A DNA stretch of 64,000 nt from an uncultured Thermoguttaceae bacterium (GCA_937951625.1 CALFBP010000060.1:1-64000), one strand, 5' to 3'; positions 1 through 9,060 are shown, numbered from the stretch's first letter. Notes: generated from the sequence alone by a model not told the origin. A program made the numbers and translations.

Positions 1-232
1 CATTGCGAAACGTCTGGGCTTGGAATCGGCGTACCGCTCCGCAGGTCGTCCGAGGATCGCGAGGGGCCTTAATCAAGTCCCGGAACCATGAAGTGCCACG
101 GTGCCTTCCCAATTTACCAATATCGGACCTGTCCCGTTTTCCGTTTTCGCAGGGGTTGTAAGGCGAGCTGACGGATTACCGATCCACCGTGTGGCGAGCA
201 CCCAAGAATTTCTGGCAGAAGGCTTGTAGCGG

Positions 233-541
233 TTGGCGAAATCGCTGTTGTCGGGGTGGCTCAGCGTGATGATGGTGGCCGATCGGGGCTTAAGACAGAC
301 GGAGTTGGTACGCACTTGCCGACAACTGGGTTTCCACGATGTGATCCGCATCGAGCCGAAGTTCTACGTGGAATGTCCGGAATTTCGGAAAAAGCTCGGC
401 TCCTTTGCTGTCAAACGCGGCATCGAGCGACTTCTCAAATACGGGCCATGCCGCCAACAGCCGCATTCACCCCGCATCATGGTTCGGCGACTGGAACTTA
501 GGGCTACCCGATCACTCGCGGCCTTCCTGAGAGCACTATAA
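233..541 (+). pseudogene. IS4-like transposase remnant
   Basis: A 102-codon open frame reads like the internal part of an IS4-family DDE transposase. The stretch VMMVADRGLRQTELVR resembles the region around the second catalytic aspartate (ADRGF), and it is followed by CRQLGFHDVIRI and by VKRGIERLLK, both typical in spacing and character. The first catalytic aspartate and the C-terminal DDE glutamate are missing, and similarity fades after about residue 75. No terminal inverted repeats were seen. It is most likely a decayed insertion-sequence fragment, not a working gene. The family assignment is by eye. Confidence 0.5.
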
Positions 542-657
542 TCCGAGTCTGGAACGTGGGGATAAGTCAGGGGTTCCCCAAGTGAGGTTTTTTTCCTCAC
601 CGCTAATTCGCACCAGAGCCGTTAAGCACCCCGCTAAGACGATCCAAGTGTTATGAT

Positions 658-687
658 TTGATATTCAGGGAAACTTTGCCGTATAAT
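658..687 (+). promoter_or_regulatory. sigma70-type promoter for the toroid protein gene
   Basis: TTGATA and TATAAT are separated by 18 bases. The predicted transcription start near 694 lies about 20 bases before the ATG at 717, which fits a short leader. Inferred from consensus match only. Confidence 0.55.
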
Positions 688-716
688 CGAAAAGTGTTAT
701 CGAAGGCACGTCGTTC

Positions 717-2405
717 ATGGCGCAACTGTTCAAACGGCTCCTCAGGCAGTTCGTACCCGAAGGTGTGCCGCTGAGCGAGGCCCTGAGGGCCTGGTATCAC
801 CAAAGTGGCTATTGGTATACCACCAGCTTTCTGGTCCACGCGATTGGTTTCGTGGTGTTGGGGATTGTGTTTTCTCTGCTGCCAAACGCCTTTCCGGGCG
901 TTTTCGGTCCCCTGTCACCCAATGAAACGGTGACGTTGGAACCTGCCAGTCAGGGGGGCGAGGTTGAATTGGAGGTGCCACGTTTCGAGATCGGCGACGC
1001 TCCCTACGAGTACACAAGATTAGGCCCGGATACGCTTCTTTTGGGCCCGCAGGCTCCACAAAAGGCAATCTACATTGATGATTCGGACACTTTCATTGCA
1101 CCCGGTGGCGGTAGGCCGAGCGAGGCCAGCGGACCGAAATTAGGTGGGCTCGGGGGATTCTCGTTGCCTCGGCCCGGCCCTGGTGGACGGGGAGGATTAG
1201 GGGCAAGTGAGGGGACGGGCGACACGCCTGGTGCTGGCGGCGGATTGGGCGAGGGCCTTGGCGGCCGGGGCCAAGGGTCCCGAAAGGCCCTCGCGGGCGT
1301 CAGTGGTGGAACAGGTCCCTCGGAACGCGCCGTCGCTGGCGGCCTCAATTGGCTCGCGCGGCATCAAGCCCCCGCCGGAAATTGGACCCTTCAGCACTGT
1401 AAATACTGTAAGGGCGGCTCGTGCAGCGGGCAAGGCGATATTACTCATGATGCCGGGGCCACGGCTTTGGTTTTATTGGCCTTTCTCGGGGCGGGCGAGA
1501 CGCACAAAGGCAACGGTCCGTATCGCTCGCGTGTCCAAAAGGGTATTTCCTGGCTTATCAGGCATCAAAACCCGAAAACCGGCGACCTTTCGGCTGGGGC
1601 CCCACAACCGATGTATTCCCACGGTTTGGCGACCATCGCCCTCTGCGAGGCCTATGCCATGACCCGCGACAAAAGTATCGGCGAGGCGGCCGACAAGGCG
1701 GTTCGGTTCATCGAACGGGCGCAGAACGAGGCCACCGGCGGGTGGCGCTACCAGCCGGGCCAGGACGGCGATACTTCGGTCCTCGGTTGGCAAGTCATGG
1801 CCCTCAAAAGCGCCCAGATGGCGGGCATCGGCGTCAGCTCCTTGGCCTTCGAGGGCGCACGCAAGTATTTGGCCTCGGTGGCCGAAGGCAAACACCGCGG
1901 TTTGTACAAGTATCAGCCTTACGACCAGCATGGAATCAAGCCCTCGATGACCGCCGTAGGCATGCTTTGCCAGCAATACATCGGCATCGCTCGCGACGAT
2001 CCTTCCATGCTCGAAGGCCGAGAGTACCTTCTGGCCAATCTGCCCGACGCAAACCTGAACCGCGACGTCTACTACTGGTATTACGGCACGCTGGTGATGC
2101 ACAACTTCATGGGCCGGGAGTGGGATCGCTGGAACCGGGCCATGCGTCGCACGCTGATCGACACGCAGTGCAAAGGCGGTTGTGCCGAGGGTAGTTGGGA
2201 TCCGCATCACCCGAGCGTGGACACCTGGGCCCGCGCTGGTCGGGTCTACGTAACAGCGATGAGTACGCTGACGCTGGAGGTCTACTACCGCTACTTGCCG
2301 CTGTACAAGATCAACCAAGGCGACTCGCCCCCGCACTCGCCCGACAACATGAGCCTGGCCGTCGGTCTTTCTGCGGCCCCGGAACCCCCAAAGCAGACTC
2401 CGTGA
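717..2405 (+). CDS. membrane-tethered prenyltransferase/squalene-oxidase-repeat protein
   Basis: A 562-residue protein. Residues about 35-60 form one hydrophobic membrane segment. A spacer follows, then a long Gly/Pro-rich linker (about 140-200), then a C-terminal alpha/alpha toroid built from squalene-oxidase/prenyltransferase repeats such as GLNWLARHQ, GISWLIRHQ and AVRFIERAQ. The DxDD motif of squalene-hopene cyclases is absent, so cyclase activity is unlikely. A Cys-rich insert (CKYCKGGSC) sits inside the first repeat unit. The expected topology is a short cytoplasmic N-terminus with the toroid outside the cytoplasm. Proteins of this architecture are common in planctomycetes and have no known function. 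The start at 717 is supported by the promoter just upstream. Confidence 0.8.
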   Translation: MAQLFKRLLRQFVPEGVPLSEALRAWYHQSGYWYTTSFLVHAIGFVVLGIVFSLLPNAFPGVFGPLSPNETVTLEPASQGGEVELEVPRFEIGDAPYEYTRLGPDTLLLGPQAPQKAIYIDDSDTFIAPGGGRPSEASGPKLGGLGGFSLPRPGPGGRGGLGASEGTGDTPGAGGGLGEGLGGRGQGSRKALAGVSGGTGPSERAVAGGLNWLARHQAPAGNWTLQHCKYCKGGSCSGQGDITHDAGATALVLLAFLGAGETHKGNGPYRSRVQKGISWLIRHQNPKTGDLSAGAPQPMYSHGLATIALCEAYAMTRDKSIGEAADKAVRFIERAQNEATGGWRYQPGQDGDTSVLGWQVMALKSAQMAGIGVSSLAFEGARKYLASVAEGKHRGLYKYQPYDQHGIKPSMTAVGMLCQQYIGIARDDPSMLEGREYLLANLPDANLNRDVYYWYYGTLVMHNFMGREWDRWNRAMRRTLIDTQCKGGCAEGSWDPHHPSVDTWARAGRVYVTAMSTLTLEVYYRYLPLYKINQGDSPPHSPDNMSLAVGLSAAPEPPKQTP

Positions 2406-2555
2406 GGCGTCGCCGAGTGGGTTTGATCCTCGCCCTGAGTGGAACGTCCCAAAGAAGTTCTGCCCGTATGGGATCGCGGCTTGCGCTGCCGAAATACATT
2501 TTTCCGAGGAAAAAAGCCTGTTCCGAAAGCTTCTTTACGCCTCCGGAGATGGGCG

Positions 2556-2711
2556 ATGGGGGATGCGCGGATGCGATGGCAGTGGTTGATGCTCGCGCTG
2601 GGCTTGGTCCTGGCCGATGCGGCGGAGGATGGGCGGCCGCAAGACATTACCTTCGTTGCCGGGAAAGCAGAGACTCGACGCGTATTCGCGGAGGCGGGGG
2701 GCAACGCATAG
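2556..2711 (+). CDS. small exported peptide or gene remnant
   Basis: A 51-codon frame starts with ATG at 2556 behind a GGAG-like ribosome site. It encodes a basic N-terminus, a hydrophobic stretch (WLMLALGLVLADAA) like a signal peptide, and only about 30 further residues. An alternative ATG lies at 2571. It lies alone between the toroid gene and thiC. It could be a small exported peptide or the head of a lost gene. No family was recognised. Confidence 0.25.
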   Translation: MGDARMRWQWLMLALGLVLADAAEDGRPQDITFVAGKAETRRVFAEAGGNA

Positions 2712-2745
2712 GCCGTTGCCTCGGAGTCTGGTTCAAGGGATGGCG

Positions 2746-2773
2746 TTGACAATCCCCGCAGGGGTCGTAGGAT
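2746..2773 (+). promoter_or_regulatory. sigma70-type promoter for thiC
   Basis: TTGACA and TAGGAT are separated by 16 bases, with a start expected near 2780. The spacer itself contains the small palindrome CCCCGCAGGGG. Confidence 0.45.
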
Positions 2774-2779
2774 GAAGGC

Positions 2780-2810
2780 GGATGACGAGTAGCTTTGCTC
2801 ATCCTTGTTT
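2780..2810 (+). promoter_or_regulatory. leader hairpin with U-rich tail before thiC
   Basis: GGATGA pairs with TCATCC across a 13-base loop and is followed at once by TTGTTT. This looks like a weak attenuator. It lies between the predicted thiC promoter and the ATG at 2844. The CUGAGA and GCG elements of a TPP riboswitch are not present in the leader. Confidence 0.3.
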
Positions 2811-2843
2811 ACCGGCTCTCCCCACAAGTTTTTCCTTCTCAAG

Positions 2844-4151
2844 ATGACCCAAATCGAGCAGGCCCGAGCCAACGTCATCACCGCAGAAATGGAGGCCGTC
2901 GCCCAAGCTGAGAGGCTTGCCCCGGAGTTCATCAGGCAGGAGGTTGCCCGCGGGCGGATGGTGATCCCGGCCAACAAGGTCCACCTCCGTAAAGGCTTGC
3001 GGCCGATCGGGATCGGAATTGCGGCGAGGACCAAGATCAACGCTAATCTAGGAAACTCCCCGGTCACCAGCGATAGCGACTGCGAATTGAAGAAGGTTCG
3101 AGTGGCCGTTCGGTACGGGGCGGACACGGTGATGGACCTTTCGACGGGGACGGATATCGAAACCATCCGGCAGCGGATCATCGACGCGGTGGACGTGCCG
3201 GTAGGAACCGTGCCCATCTATCAAGTAGCCGAGCAGCTCGACGACATCGTGGAGATGCGGCCGCGGGACTTTCTTGACGTGGTCGAACAGCAGGCCCGGC
3301 AAGGCGTGGACTACATGACCATTCACTGTGCCCTACTGCGCGAGCACCTGCCCTTGGCCGAAAAACGCGTGACGGGCATCGTCAGCCGCGGCGGTTCGCT
3401 TGTCGCCCGTTGGATGGCGGTCCACCGTGAACAAAATCCGTTTTTCACGCATTTCGACGAACTTTGCGAAATCCTTCATGCCTACGACGTGACGTGGAGT
3501 CTTGGCGACGGGCTTCGCCCCGGTTGCATTGCCGATGCGAGCGACGAAGCCCAGTTCGCGGAGTTGAAGGTGATGGGCGAGTTGACCCTTCGGGCGTGGG
3601 AACGGAACTGCCAAGTGATGATCGAAGGGCCGGGCCATGTGCCTATGGATCAGATCGAGATGAACGTCCGCCGCCAGATGGAGTGGTGTCACGAGGCCCC
3701 GTTCTACGTCTTGGGCCCCTTGGTGACGGACATCGCCCCTGGCTACGATCACATCACAGGCGCGATCGGCTCGGCGCTGGCGGCCTGGTACGGGGCCTCG
3801 ATGCTGTGTTACGTGACGCCCAAAGAGCACCTCGGCCTACCCAACCTCGAGGACGTGCGAGCTGGCGTGATCGCTTTCAAAATCGCCGCCCATGCCGCCG
3901 ATGTGGCTCGCGGCCGCCCTGGCGCCCGCGAGCGCGACGACGCCCTTTCCCGCGCCCGCTTCGCCTTCGATTGGGACGAGCAGTTTCGTTTGTCGCTCGA
4001 TCCGGAAACCGCCCGACGGATGCGCGAACAAAGCCTTCCGCCTGGCCAAGGCGACGACCCACGTTTTTGCAGTATGTGCGGTCCGAAATTCTGCTCCATG
4101 CGCGCAAACGAAGCCATCCGCCGTGCTGCTCCCTCGGAATCAGCCCGGTGA
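2844..4151 (+). CDS. thiC: phosphomethylpyrimidine synthase (ThiC)
   Basis: ThiC is a radical SAM enzyme that converts aminoimidazole ribotide to the hydroxymethylpyrimidine phosphate moiety of thiamine. The 435-residue product has the family core: the NANLGNSP segment, [14 protein letters not shown] and EGPGHVP motifs. The C-terminal cluster CSMCGPKFC (C-x2-C-x4-C) binds the [4Fe-4S] cluster. The length matches the short form of ThiC that lacks the long N-terminal domain of the E. coli enzyme. The ORF track starts at 2805, but ATG 2844 ([10 protein letters not shown]) fits the family better. No other thiamine gene is adjacent. Confidence 0.95.
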   Translation: MTQIEQARANVITAEMEAVAQAERLAPEFIRQEVARGRMVIPANKVHLRKGLRPIGIGIAARTKINANLGNSPVTSDSDCELKKVRVAVRYGADTVMDLSTGTDIETIRQRIIDAVDVPVGTVPIYQVAEQLDDIVEMRPRDFLDVVEQQARQGVDYMTIHCALLREHLPLAEKRVTGIVSRGGSLVARWMAVHREQNPFFTHFDELCEILHAYDVTWSLGDGLRPGCIADASDEAQFAELKVMGELTLRAWERNCQVMIEGPGHVPMDQIEMNVRRQMEWCHEAPFYVLGPLVTDIAPGYDHITGAIGSALAAWYGASMLCYVTPKEHLGLPNLEDVRAGVIAFKIAAHAADVARGRPGARERDDALSRARFAFDWDEQFRLSLDPETARRMREQSLPPGQGDDPRFCSMCGPKFCSMRANEAIRRAAPSESAR

Positions 4152-4762
4152 GCTTTGGGCCCATTTTTTAGGCGTCCTCCTTGAAAAAGGCGACTCGCGC
4201 CGAGACCCAAGGATTCAAGGTTAATCTCTACACTAAACGAGATGCCCAAGCGAGGCCATCTCGAACCTGTTGCAGGGTCTACAGATATCGTCGGTTTGGC
4301 AGGGGATGAACCAAATGGCGAGCGCTCCATTGCATATTGTGGTATATGCAATCTACTAGTGGCATGGCACCGTTATAAAGAGGTATTAAGACCTGTAGCG
4401 ATGTGTTGTGGGCCGACAGGCGTGCGGACTTGATTGCCAGATAATGGGGGTACGCCAGCGAGAGGCGTTGCAAACTTAATTTCACACGTTTTCCCAGTCC
4501 GCGGTCGCAGAACGTAATCCGCAGATTCCACTTAGTTCCCAGAGGGGTATGGGTACGTCCTAATGGATGGTTTTGTGTGATTTTTAGGGTCGTAGAAAGC
4601 GTTCCGGTCGTGAACCGAGGCCACCTGGAGCGTTTGCTTGCATTTGGATCATGGCGGAATTAGTATGGAACGGGTGCAACCGGTGTACGGCGCCCGGGGG
4701 AGTGCTTAGGCGGCTCCCATACACAGCCGTTCTCGCGATAGGGTCGTCCCTGGGAGGAATCT
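4152..4762 (+). other. 611-base spacer without a convincing gene
   Basis: This stretch has lower GC than its neighbours. The short ORFs in it (for example 4242-4433) have no recognisable family and no good ribosome site. It carries a strong 24-base inverted repeat listed separately. It could hold a non-coding RNA, but none was recognised. Confidence 0.4.
4329..4352. repeat. perfect 9-bp inverted repeat
   Basis: ATTGCATAT, six bases (TGTGGT), then ATATGCAAT. Both arms match perfectly. The size and symmetry suit a dimeric DNA-binding protein, though no promoter was assigned next to it. Confidence 0.5.
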
Positions 4763-5911
4763 GTGGTCATGTTTCAAAGACTTGCTGTGGTGGGAGGTGT
4801 GCTGTTGGCGTTGTGCCCGGCCGTATCGCCAGGTGATGACGGCATTGCCGACCACCTCTATGGAAAGGGCGTCCACGCTTATTTTGAAGGGGATTTTTTG
4901 GAGGCCCACAAGCTGTTGACGGAATCGCTGGCGGCAGGCAGTCAGGACCCGCGTGCGTATTACTTCCGCGGCCTCGCCTACTCCAAACTGGGCCGGGACG
5001 AAGAAGCCGAACAGGACTTTTCCAAAGGCGCCGCACTAGAGAGTTCCGACATCGATCGCCTTTACAACATCAGTAAGGCCTTGGAGCGAGTCCAAGGCGT
5101 GGACCGGATGAAGATCGAGAAGCATCGGACTAAGGCGAGACTAGCGGCCTACCAAAAGGCCGAGCAGCTTCGCCGGGCCCGTTACGAAGAGTGGCGGCGT
5201 GAAGAAAGCCGCGTGCTGGAGCAACAATCCAAGTCCGCTCCGGTCCCGGCCGGCAAGGGATTGCCCGTCGCCCCCGACGTGAGCTTTGGTGAGCCGCCGG
5301 CCCGGGAACCGGCCGCCAAACCCGCGGGACCGGGCTCGCCGACCCCTCCGAGCGAACCCGCGGCAGCACCGGCAACCGCCACTGAGGCGGACATGGCGCC
5401 TGCGGCTCCGGATGCAGCGGGCGGGGTGGATCCTTTTGCTCCCAGCCCAGTGACGGAAAAGAAGCCTGCCGCCAAGAAGCCGGTGGCCGAGTCCGGCGCT
5501 GCCCCGCCAAAGAGCAAAGCCAGCGCGAAGGAGCCCGCGGCCGAGGATAACGAAGATCCTTTCGCCGCCCCGGCTTCGAAGCCCTCGCCGAAAAAAAAGG
5601 CAGCGGCTGAGGACTCGGATCCGTTTGCTGCCCCGGACGACGACATGACCGCCCCCGCCGAAAAGCCCCAGGCGAAGCCCGCCGCGAAGGAACCCGCGGC
5701 CGAGGATAACGAAGATCCTTTCGCCGCCCCCGCCGAGAAAAAGGTCGCTCCGAAGAAGAAACCTGCGGCCGACGACGAGGACCCATTCGCCGGCGAACCA
5801 GCGCCGGCGAAGAAGGACTCGAACAATGGGGCCACGGAAAAGGCCGCTGAGCCCAATGCGGACGCAGCCGACGCGGATCCCTTTGCAACCGATGCGCCGG
5901 AAGAGAAATAG
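4763..5911 (+). CDS. exported TPR protein with Lys/Ala/Pro-rich DPF-repeat tail
   Basis: The product is about 382 residues. It starts with a signal peptide (LAVVGGVLLALCPAVSPG), followed by two TPR-like helical hairpins (residues about 25-95), a charged helix rich in Arg/Glu, and then about 220 residues of low-complexity Lys/Ala/Pro/Glu sequence. Within the tail the motif DPFA occurs six times, usually preceded by Glu or Asp. Two blocks are near-identical in DNA (5524-5571 and 5683-5730). GTG 4763 lies 5 bases after GGAGG; ATG 4769 is the alternative start. The structure suggests a periplasmic scaffold or wall-associated protein. The function is unknown. Confidence 0.7.
   Translation: MVMFQRLAVVGGVLLALCPAVSPGDDGIADHLYGKGVHAYFEGDFLEAHKLLTESLAAGSQDPRAYYFRGLAYSKLGRDEEAEQDFSKGAALESSDIDRLYNISKALERVQGVDRMKIEKHRTKARLAAYQKAEQLRRARYEEWRREESRVLEQQSKSAPVPAGKGLPVAPDVSFGEPPAREPAAKPAGPGSPTPPSEPAAAPATATEADMAPAAPDAAGGVDPFAPSPVTEKKPAAKKPVAESGAAPPKSKASAKEPAAEDNEDPFAAPASKPSPKKKAAAEDSDPFAAPDDDMTAPAEKPQAKPAAKEPAAEDNEDPFAAPAEKKVAPKKKPAADDEDPFAGEPAPAKKDSNNGATEKAAEPNADAADADPFATDAPEEK
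5524..5571 (+). repeat. 48-bp direct repeat, copy 1
   Basis: It differs by one base from the copy at 5683-5730 and encodes AKEPAAEDNEDPFAAP. This points to recent in-frame duplication inside the low-complexity tail. Confidence 0.85.
5683..5730 (+). repeat. 48-bp direct repeat, copy 2
   Basis: Second copy of the block at 5524-5571, with one mismatch (GAGCCC becomes GAACCC), 159 bases apart start to start. The frame is the same, so the protein repeat is preserved. Confidence 0.85.
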
Positions 5912-5932
5912 CGGCCGCACGCTCCCGCACGT

Positions 5933-7144
5933 TCAACGTGGTTGAGTCATGCCGCCGGCGATCACCAGCTCATGGGCCGTCTTCAGGTCCGTGACCAGAT
6001 GCGTCCAAAGCCGCAGGCGGGGTTGACGCAGCAGGGGAATCAGGGCCGCGGTCTTGGTCTTGCCGCATTCGTGACAGGGACCGGCGAGAAGGACGACGTA
6101 CTTATCGGGCTGGCTGGCCCGCTGGACGAGCGCCGAAAGTTCGAACAGGGTAACGGCCCGCACCGGGCACCCATCGTCCATCGGGCCCTCGGCCGTATAC
6201 GGCCGGAACTGCACATCGCCGACCCAGCCCAAAGCCTCCATGGCATCGAGGGCCTTTTGTTCCATTTCACCTTTTTCAATCAGGTGCTGAAGGTATTTCT
6301 TCAATAGCCCGTGGGGATCCTCGGCCGAGGCGAAGGAAGTGATCACGACATCGATTTCCTCGGCGCGGGCGAACGACTCGCGAACGCCGGGGCTGGCGAT
6401 CACTTGTTCGTACTGCCCACTCGGCACCACGGTGGCCGAAAACAGGCCCACGTATTCCGGCTCGTTGAGCACGTCGTGGAAATAACTGAAGTAGGTGACC
6501 GGGGCCTCGGTCGGCTGGTCCACGAGAAAGCCCCCGGCGGTCAAGGCGTGGAGCACGAGCTTGGGACAGTCGAGGTCCGAACGGATGCGGCTGGCGAGCC
6601 GCTCGGCGACCATCATGGCCGTCACGCCCCCACCCAGCCCGACGTGAACCCTCGTGTCCGCCCGACGCTCTTCCCGCTTCTTGCGCCCTAATCGCTTGAT
6701 CAGCGAGAGCACCACCTCGGCGCCCACGCTGGCCACGTGGCGGAGCGCGCCGGGACCCCGGGTATTGACGACTTGAATTGTCTCCGGGGCATCACTAACC
6801 AGCGGTACACCGTACAGCTCGGCGATGCGGCAGGCCAAGTCGCGTTCCCGCGGCGGCTGCACAAAAAGGAACTTGCGCCGCGCTGCTTCCCAAAACAGCG
6901 GATAGATGCGTTCGCGGGTGATGTCGTGCCGCTTGAACTCGCGATTGAGCCATTGGGCGATCGCCGCCGCCGATTCGGGGGCCTCTTCGTCCGGCCGCGA
7001 GCCCTCGCCCCCAGCGGAATCCGAAAAACCAGTCTCGCCTTGGTGAGCGCATTGGCGGTGCAAATGCGCGAGAAACCGGTCGCACGCGGCAAACACCAGT
7101 TCGTCGCTCTCCTGCGATGGATGCCAGCCCCTGCGCCTTGGCAT
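5933..7144 (-). CDS. SorC-like sugar-binding transcriptional regulator
   Basis: The product has 403 residues. The N-terminal third carries a DNA-binding-like segment (AIAQWLNREFKRHDITRERI, then YPLFWEAARRKFLFV). The C-terminal two-thirds resemble the SorC/DeoR-type effector domain of the phosphosugar-isomerase fold, with VHVGLGGGVTAMMVAERLA, a GGF loop, and a late ELSAL segment. Such proteins sense phosphorylated sugars. The family's final (V/T)DExTA motif is not obvious, and the N-terminus is longer than usual. It is convergent with the TPR gene (21-base gap). Its target is unknown, and no sugar operon adjoins it. Confidence 0.6.
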   Translation of the reverse strand: MPRRRGWHPSQESDELVFAACDRFLAHLHRQCAHQGETGFSDSAGGEGSRPDEEAPESAAAIAQWLNREFKRHDITRERIYPLFWEAARRKFLFVQPPRERDLACRIAELYGVPLVSDAPETIQVVNTRGPGALRHVASVGAEVVLSLIKRLGRKKREERRADTRVHVGLGGGVTAMMVAERLASRIRSDLDCPKLVLHALTAGGFLVDQPTEAPVTYFSYFHDVLNEPEYVGLFSATVVPSGQYEQVIASPGVRESFARAEEIDVVITSFASAEDPHGLLKKYLQHLIEKGEMEQKALDAMEALGWVGDVQFRPYTAEGPMDDGCPVRAVTLFELSALVQRASQPDKYVVLLAGPCHECGKTKTAALIPLLRQPRLRLWTHLVTDLKTAHELVIAGGMTQPR

Positions 7145-7381
7145 GATTCCCTCGTGAACCAGTCGCGACGTCGAAACGCTTGATTGGGAAACAGCGCAAG
7201 CCGTGCCCGAAATGGCCGAGCTCCGCTATCGGCTCAGCCTACCGCCCGGCGATTCGTTGAGCAAGTGTGCTCGTTGCCTTGTTGAGTGGAGGACGCCGCC
7301 GATGTGCGCTTTCAGACTGCCGGAACCGCACTAAAGCATCGCGTTGTGTAACCCCCGCTGGTGAAGGTGCAATGGTTTATC

Positions 7382-7410
7382 TTGCTGGCTTATCGGTTCC
7401 CGACTAGAAT
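7382..7410 (+). promoter_or_regulatory. sigma70-type promoter for the ECF-like sigma factor
   Basis: TTGCTG and TAGAAT are separated by exactly 17 bases. It lies inside the 5' part of the ORF-track frame 7361-8113, so translation should begin downstream, consistent with the GTG at 7523. The rest of the 378-base gap (7145-7522) shows nothing recognisable. Confidence 0.5.
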
Positions 7411-7522
7411 TGCAATAAGAACGGGGGCCAAGGGCACTGCCCTGCCGAGCGGGCCTTGGCGTGGGGGAATGCGGCATGGATTCGCCCCGAGGGCATCTCT
7501 CCAAAGCCAACGGAGCGAGATC

Positions 7523-8113
7523 GTGGTACTGACCGAAATCGACCGAGGTCTTTTGGAACGTTGCTTGAACGGCAAACCTCGGGCGTGGGAAGACTTCGTG
7601 GACCGTTTCCTGGGATTAGTGGTCCACGTGGTTAATCATACCACGCAGATTCGGGGCCTTTGGATCGGCCCGGAAACTCGGGACGATCTGGTGAGCGAGG
7701 TTTTCCTCGGCATTCTTCAGAACGACTTCGCTGTCCTCCGTCGCTTTCGCGGACAAAGCAGTCTGGCCACGTATTTGACCGTAGTGGCCAGGCGGATCGT
7801 TGTCCGCAGTTTGATGCGCGAAAGGCCTGCGCTTGCCGAGGCGAACGACGTCCCTGGCGCCCTCGCCGACTATCGGCGGAATAAGGCCCGCGCGGCGGCA
7901 GCGAGGGTCGAGGACCGGGACCAAGTGGAGCGATTGCTCCACGACCTCGAAGCGGATGAAGCAGCGGCGGTCCGCATGTACCACTTGCAAGGGAAAAGCT
8001 ATCGCGAGATCAGTGGCGAGATCGGGGTCCCTGAAAACAGCGTCGGGCCCCTTCTCAGCCGCGCCCGAAAGAAGATGCGCCAAGCCGGCATGAATCCGGA
8101 CCCGGTTGACTAG
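7523..8113 (+). CDS. ECF-like RNA polymerase sigma factor
   Basis: The product is about 196 residues. Region 2 is represented by the segment from AWEDFVDRFLGLV to FRGQSSLATYLTVVARR. Region 4 is the C-terminal helix-turn-helix YREISGEIGVPENSVGPLLSRARKKM. GTG 7523 follows GGAGCGAG by a short spacing and lies downstream of the predicted promoter; the ORF-track start at 7361 would precede it. No anti-sigma factor is adjacent, which is frequent among planctomycete ECF-like factors. The regulon is unknown. Confidence 0.75.
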   Translation: MVLTEIDRGLLERCLNGKPRAWEDFVDRFLGLVVHVVNHTTQIRGLWIGPETRDDLVSEVFLGILQNDFAVLRRFRGQSSLATYLTVVARRIVVRSLMRERPALAEANDVPGALADYRRNKARAAAARVEDRDQVERLLHDLEADEAAAVRMYHLQGKSYREISGEIGVPENSVGPLLSRARKKMRQAGMNPDPVD

Positions 8114-8280
8114 CCCCGAGCCGGGCGCACACTGTCGGGCCTGGTTCCTCTGGGGAACGCCGCGGCACGCGTGGCTGCGAGTTGAGCGAGCGAGGGCGCT
8201 AGCAGGTTCCTCTGGTTGGTCGCGGCATGGAACTATATCATCAAGGGCCGACATAAAAAGTCGCCAACGAGGATCCTGCC

Positions 8281-9060
8281 ATGCGCCCCTGGAAGCTTTT
8301 GGAACTCAATTACGGGGCCGTGCGCCAGCAACGATACGAGCTGGCCGTGCTGCCGCTGGGCGCCACCGAGCCGCACAACTTGCACTTGCCCTACGGCATG
8401 GATGTCTTCGAGGGGGATTTGATTGGCGAGAAGATCTGCGAGGCGGCCTGGCAGCGGGGGGCCAAGGTCGTGCTTTTGCCGACGATTCCCTACGGCACGC
8501 AGACCAATCAGCGGGCCTTTCCTTTGGCGATGAACGTCAACCCCTCGACGCTAGGCGCGGTCATCGCTGACCTGGTGGAAAGCCTCGTGGCGTCGAAAAT
8601 CGTGAAAATCGTGCTCCTGAACAGCCACGGCGGAAACGACTTGAAGCCGGTGCTCCGCGAACTCTATGGCAAGACCACGGCGCACTTGTTTCTCTGCAAT
8701 TGGTATCAGAGCGTTCAAGACGTCTATCACCAGATTTTTCAAGAGCCGGACGACCATGCCGGCGAGATGGAGACCTCGCTGGCCTTGGCCTATTGGCCGC
8801 AGCTCGTGGCCCGGAATGCCGACGGCTCGCTGGCCGCCGACGAGGGGCGGAAAACTCCGACCCGCTTCGAGGCCATCAATCGCGGCTGGGTCTCGATTAC
8901 CCGGCCCTGGCACTTGTTGACGACCAACGCCGGCGCCGGCAACCCCCACGCGGCCAGCGCGGACAAGGGACGGCGGCTCGTCGAGGTGCTTGTGGAGCGT
9001 CTTGCTGGATTCCTGGTCGAGCTGTCAGCAGCCGCAGTCGATGAGCGATTCCCCTTTTGA
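8281..9060 (+). CDS. creatininase-family amidohydrolase
   Basis: The product has 259 residues and the fold and metal-site motifs of the creatininase/MftE-like family. LPLGATEPHNLHLPYGMD supplies Glu30, His35 and Asp41. NSHGGN supplies the next ligand and turn, and AGEMETSLAL the late Glu. Substrates in the family range from creatinine to formamides and cofactor-precursor peptides, so the substrate cannot be set. The usual EQHGPHLP motif reads EPHNLHLP here. ATG 8281 follows GAGGATCC. It stands alone between the sigma factor and a convergent gene. Confidence 0.8.
   Translation: MRPWKLLELNYGAVRQQRYELAVLPLGATEPHNLHLPYGMDVFEGDLIGEKICEAAWQRGAKVVLLPTIPYGTQTNQRAFPLAMNVNPSTLGAVIADLVESLVASKIVKIVLLNSHGGNDLKPVLRELYGKTTAHLFLCNWYQSVQDVYHQIFQEPDDHAGEMETSLALAYWPQLVARNADGSLAADEGRKTPTRFEAINRGWVSITRPWHLLTTNAGAGNPHAASADKGRRLVEVLVERLAGFLVELSAAAVDERFPF

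Noticed and set aside
1473-2336. 287-aa minus-strand ORF inside the toroid gene
   Set aside because: It mirrors the real plus-strand gene and has no recognisable motif; GC-rich codon structure leaves antisense frames open.
2890-2940. CTGAGA-containing stretch resembling the start of a TPP riboswitch core
   Set aside because: It lies inside the thiC coding region and the other conserved riboswitch elements are missing.
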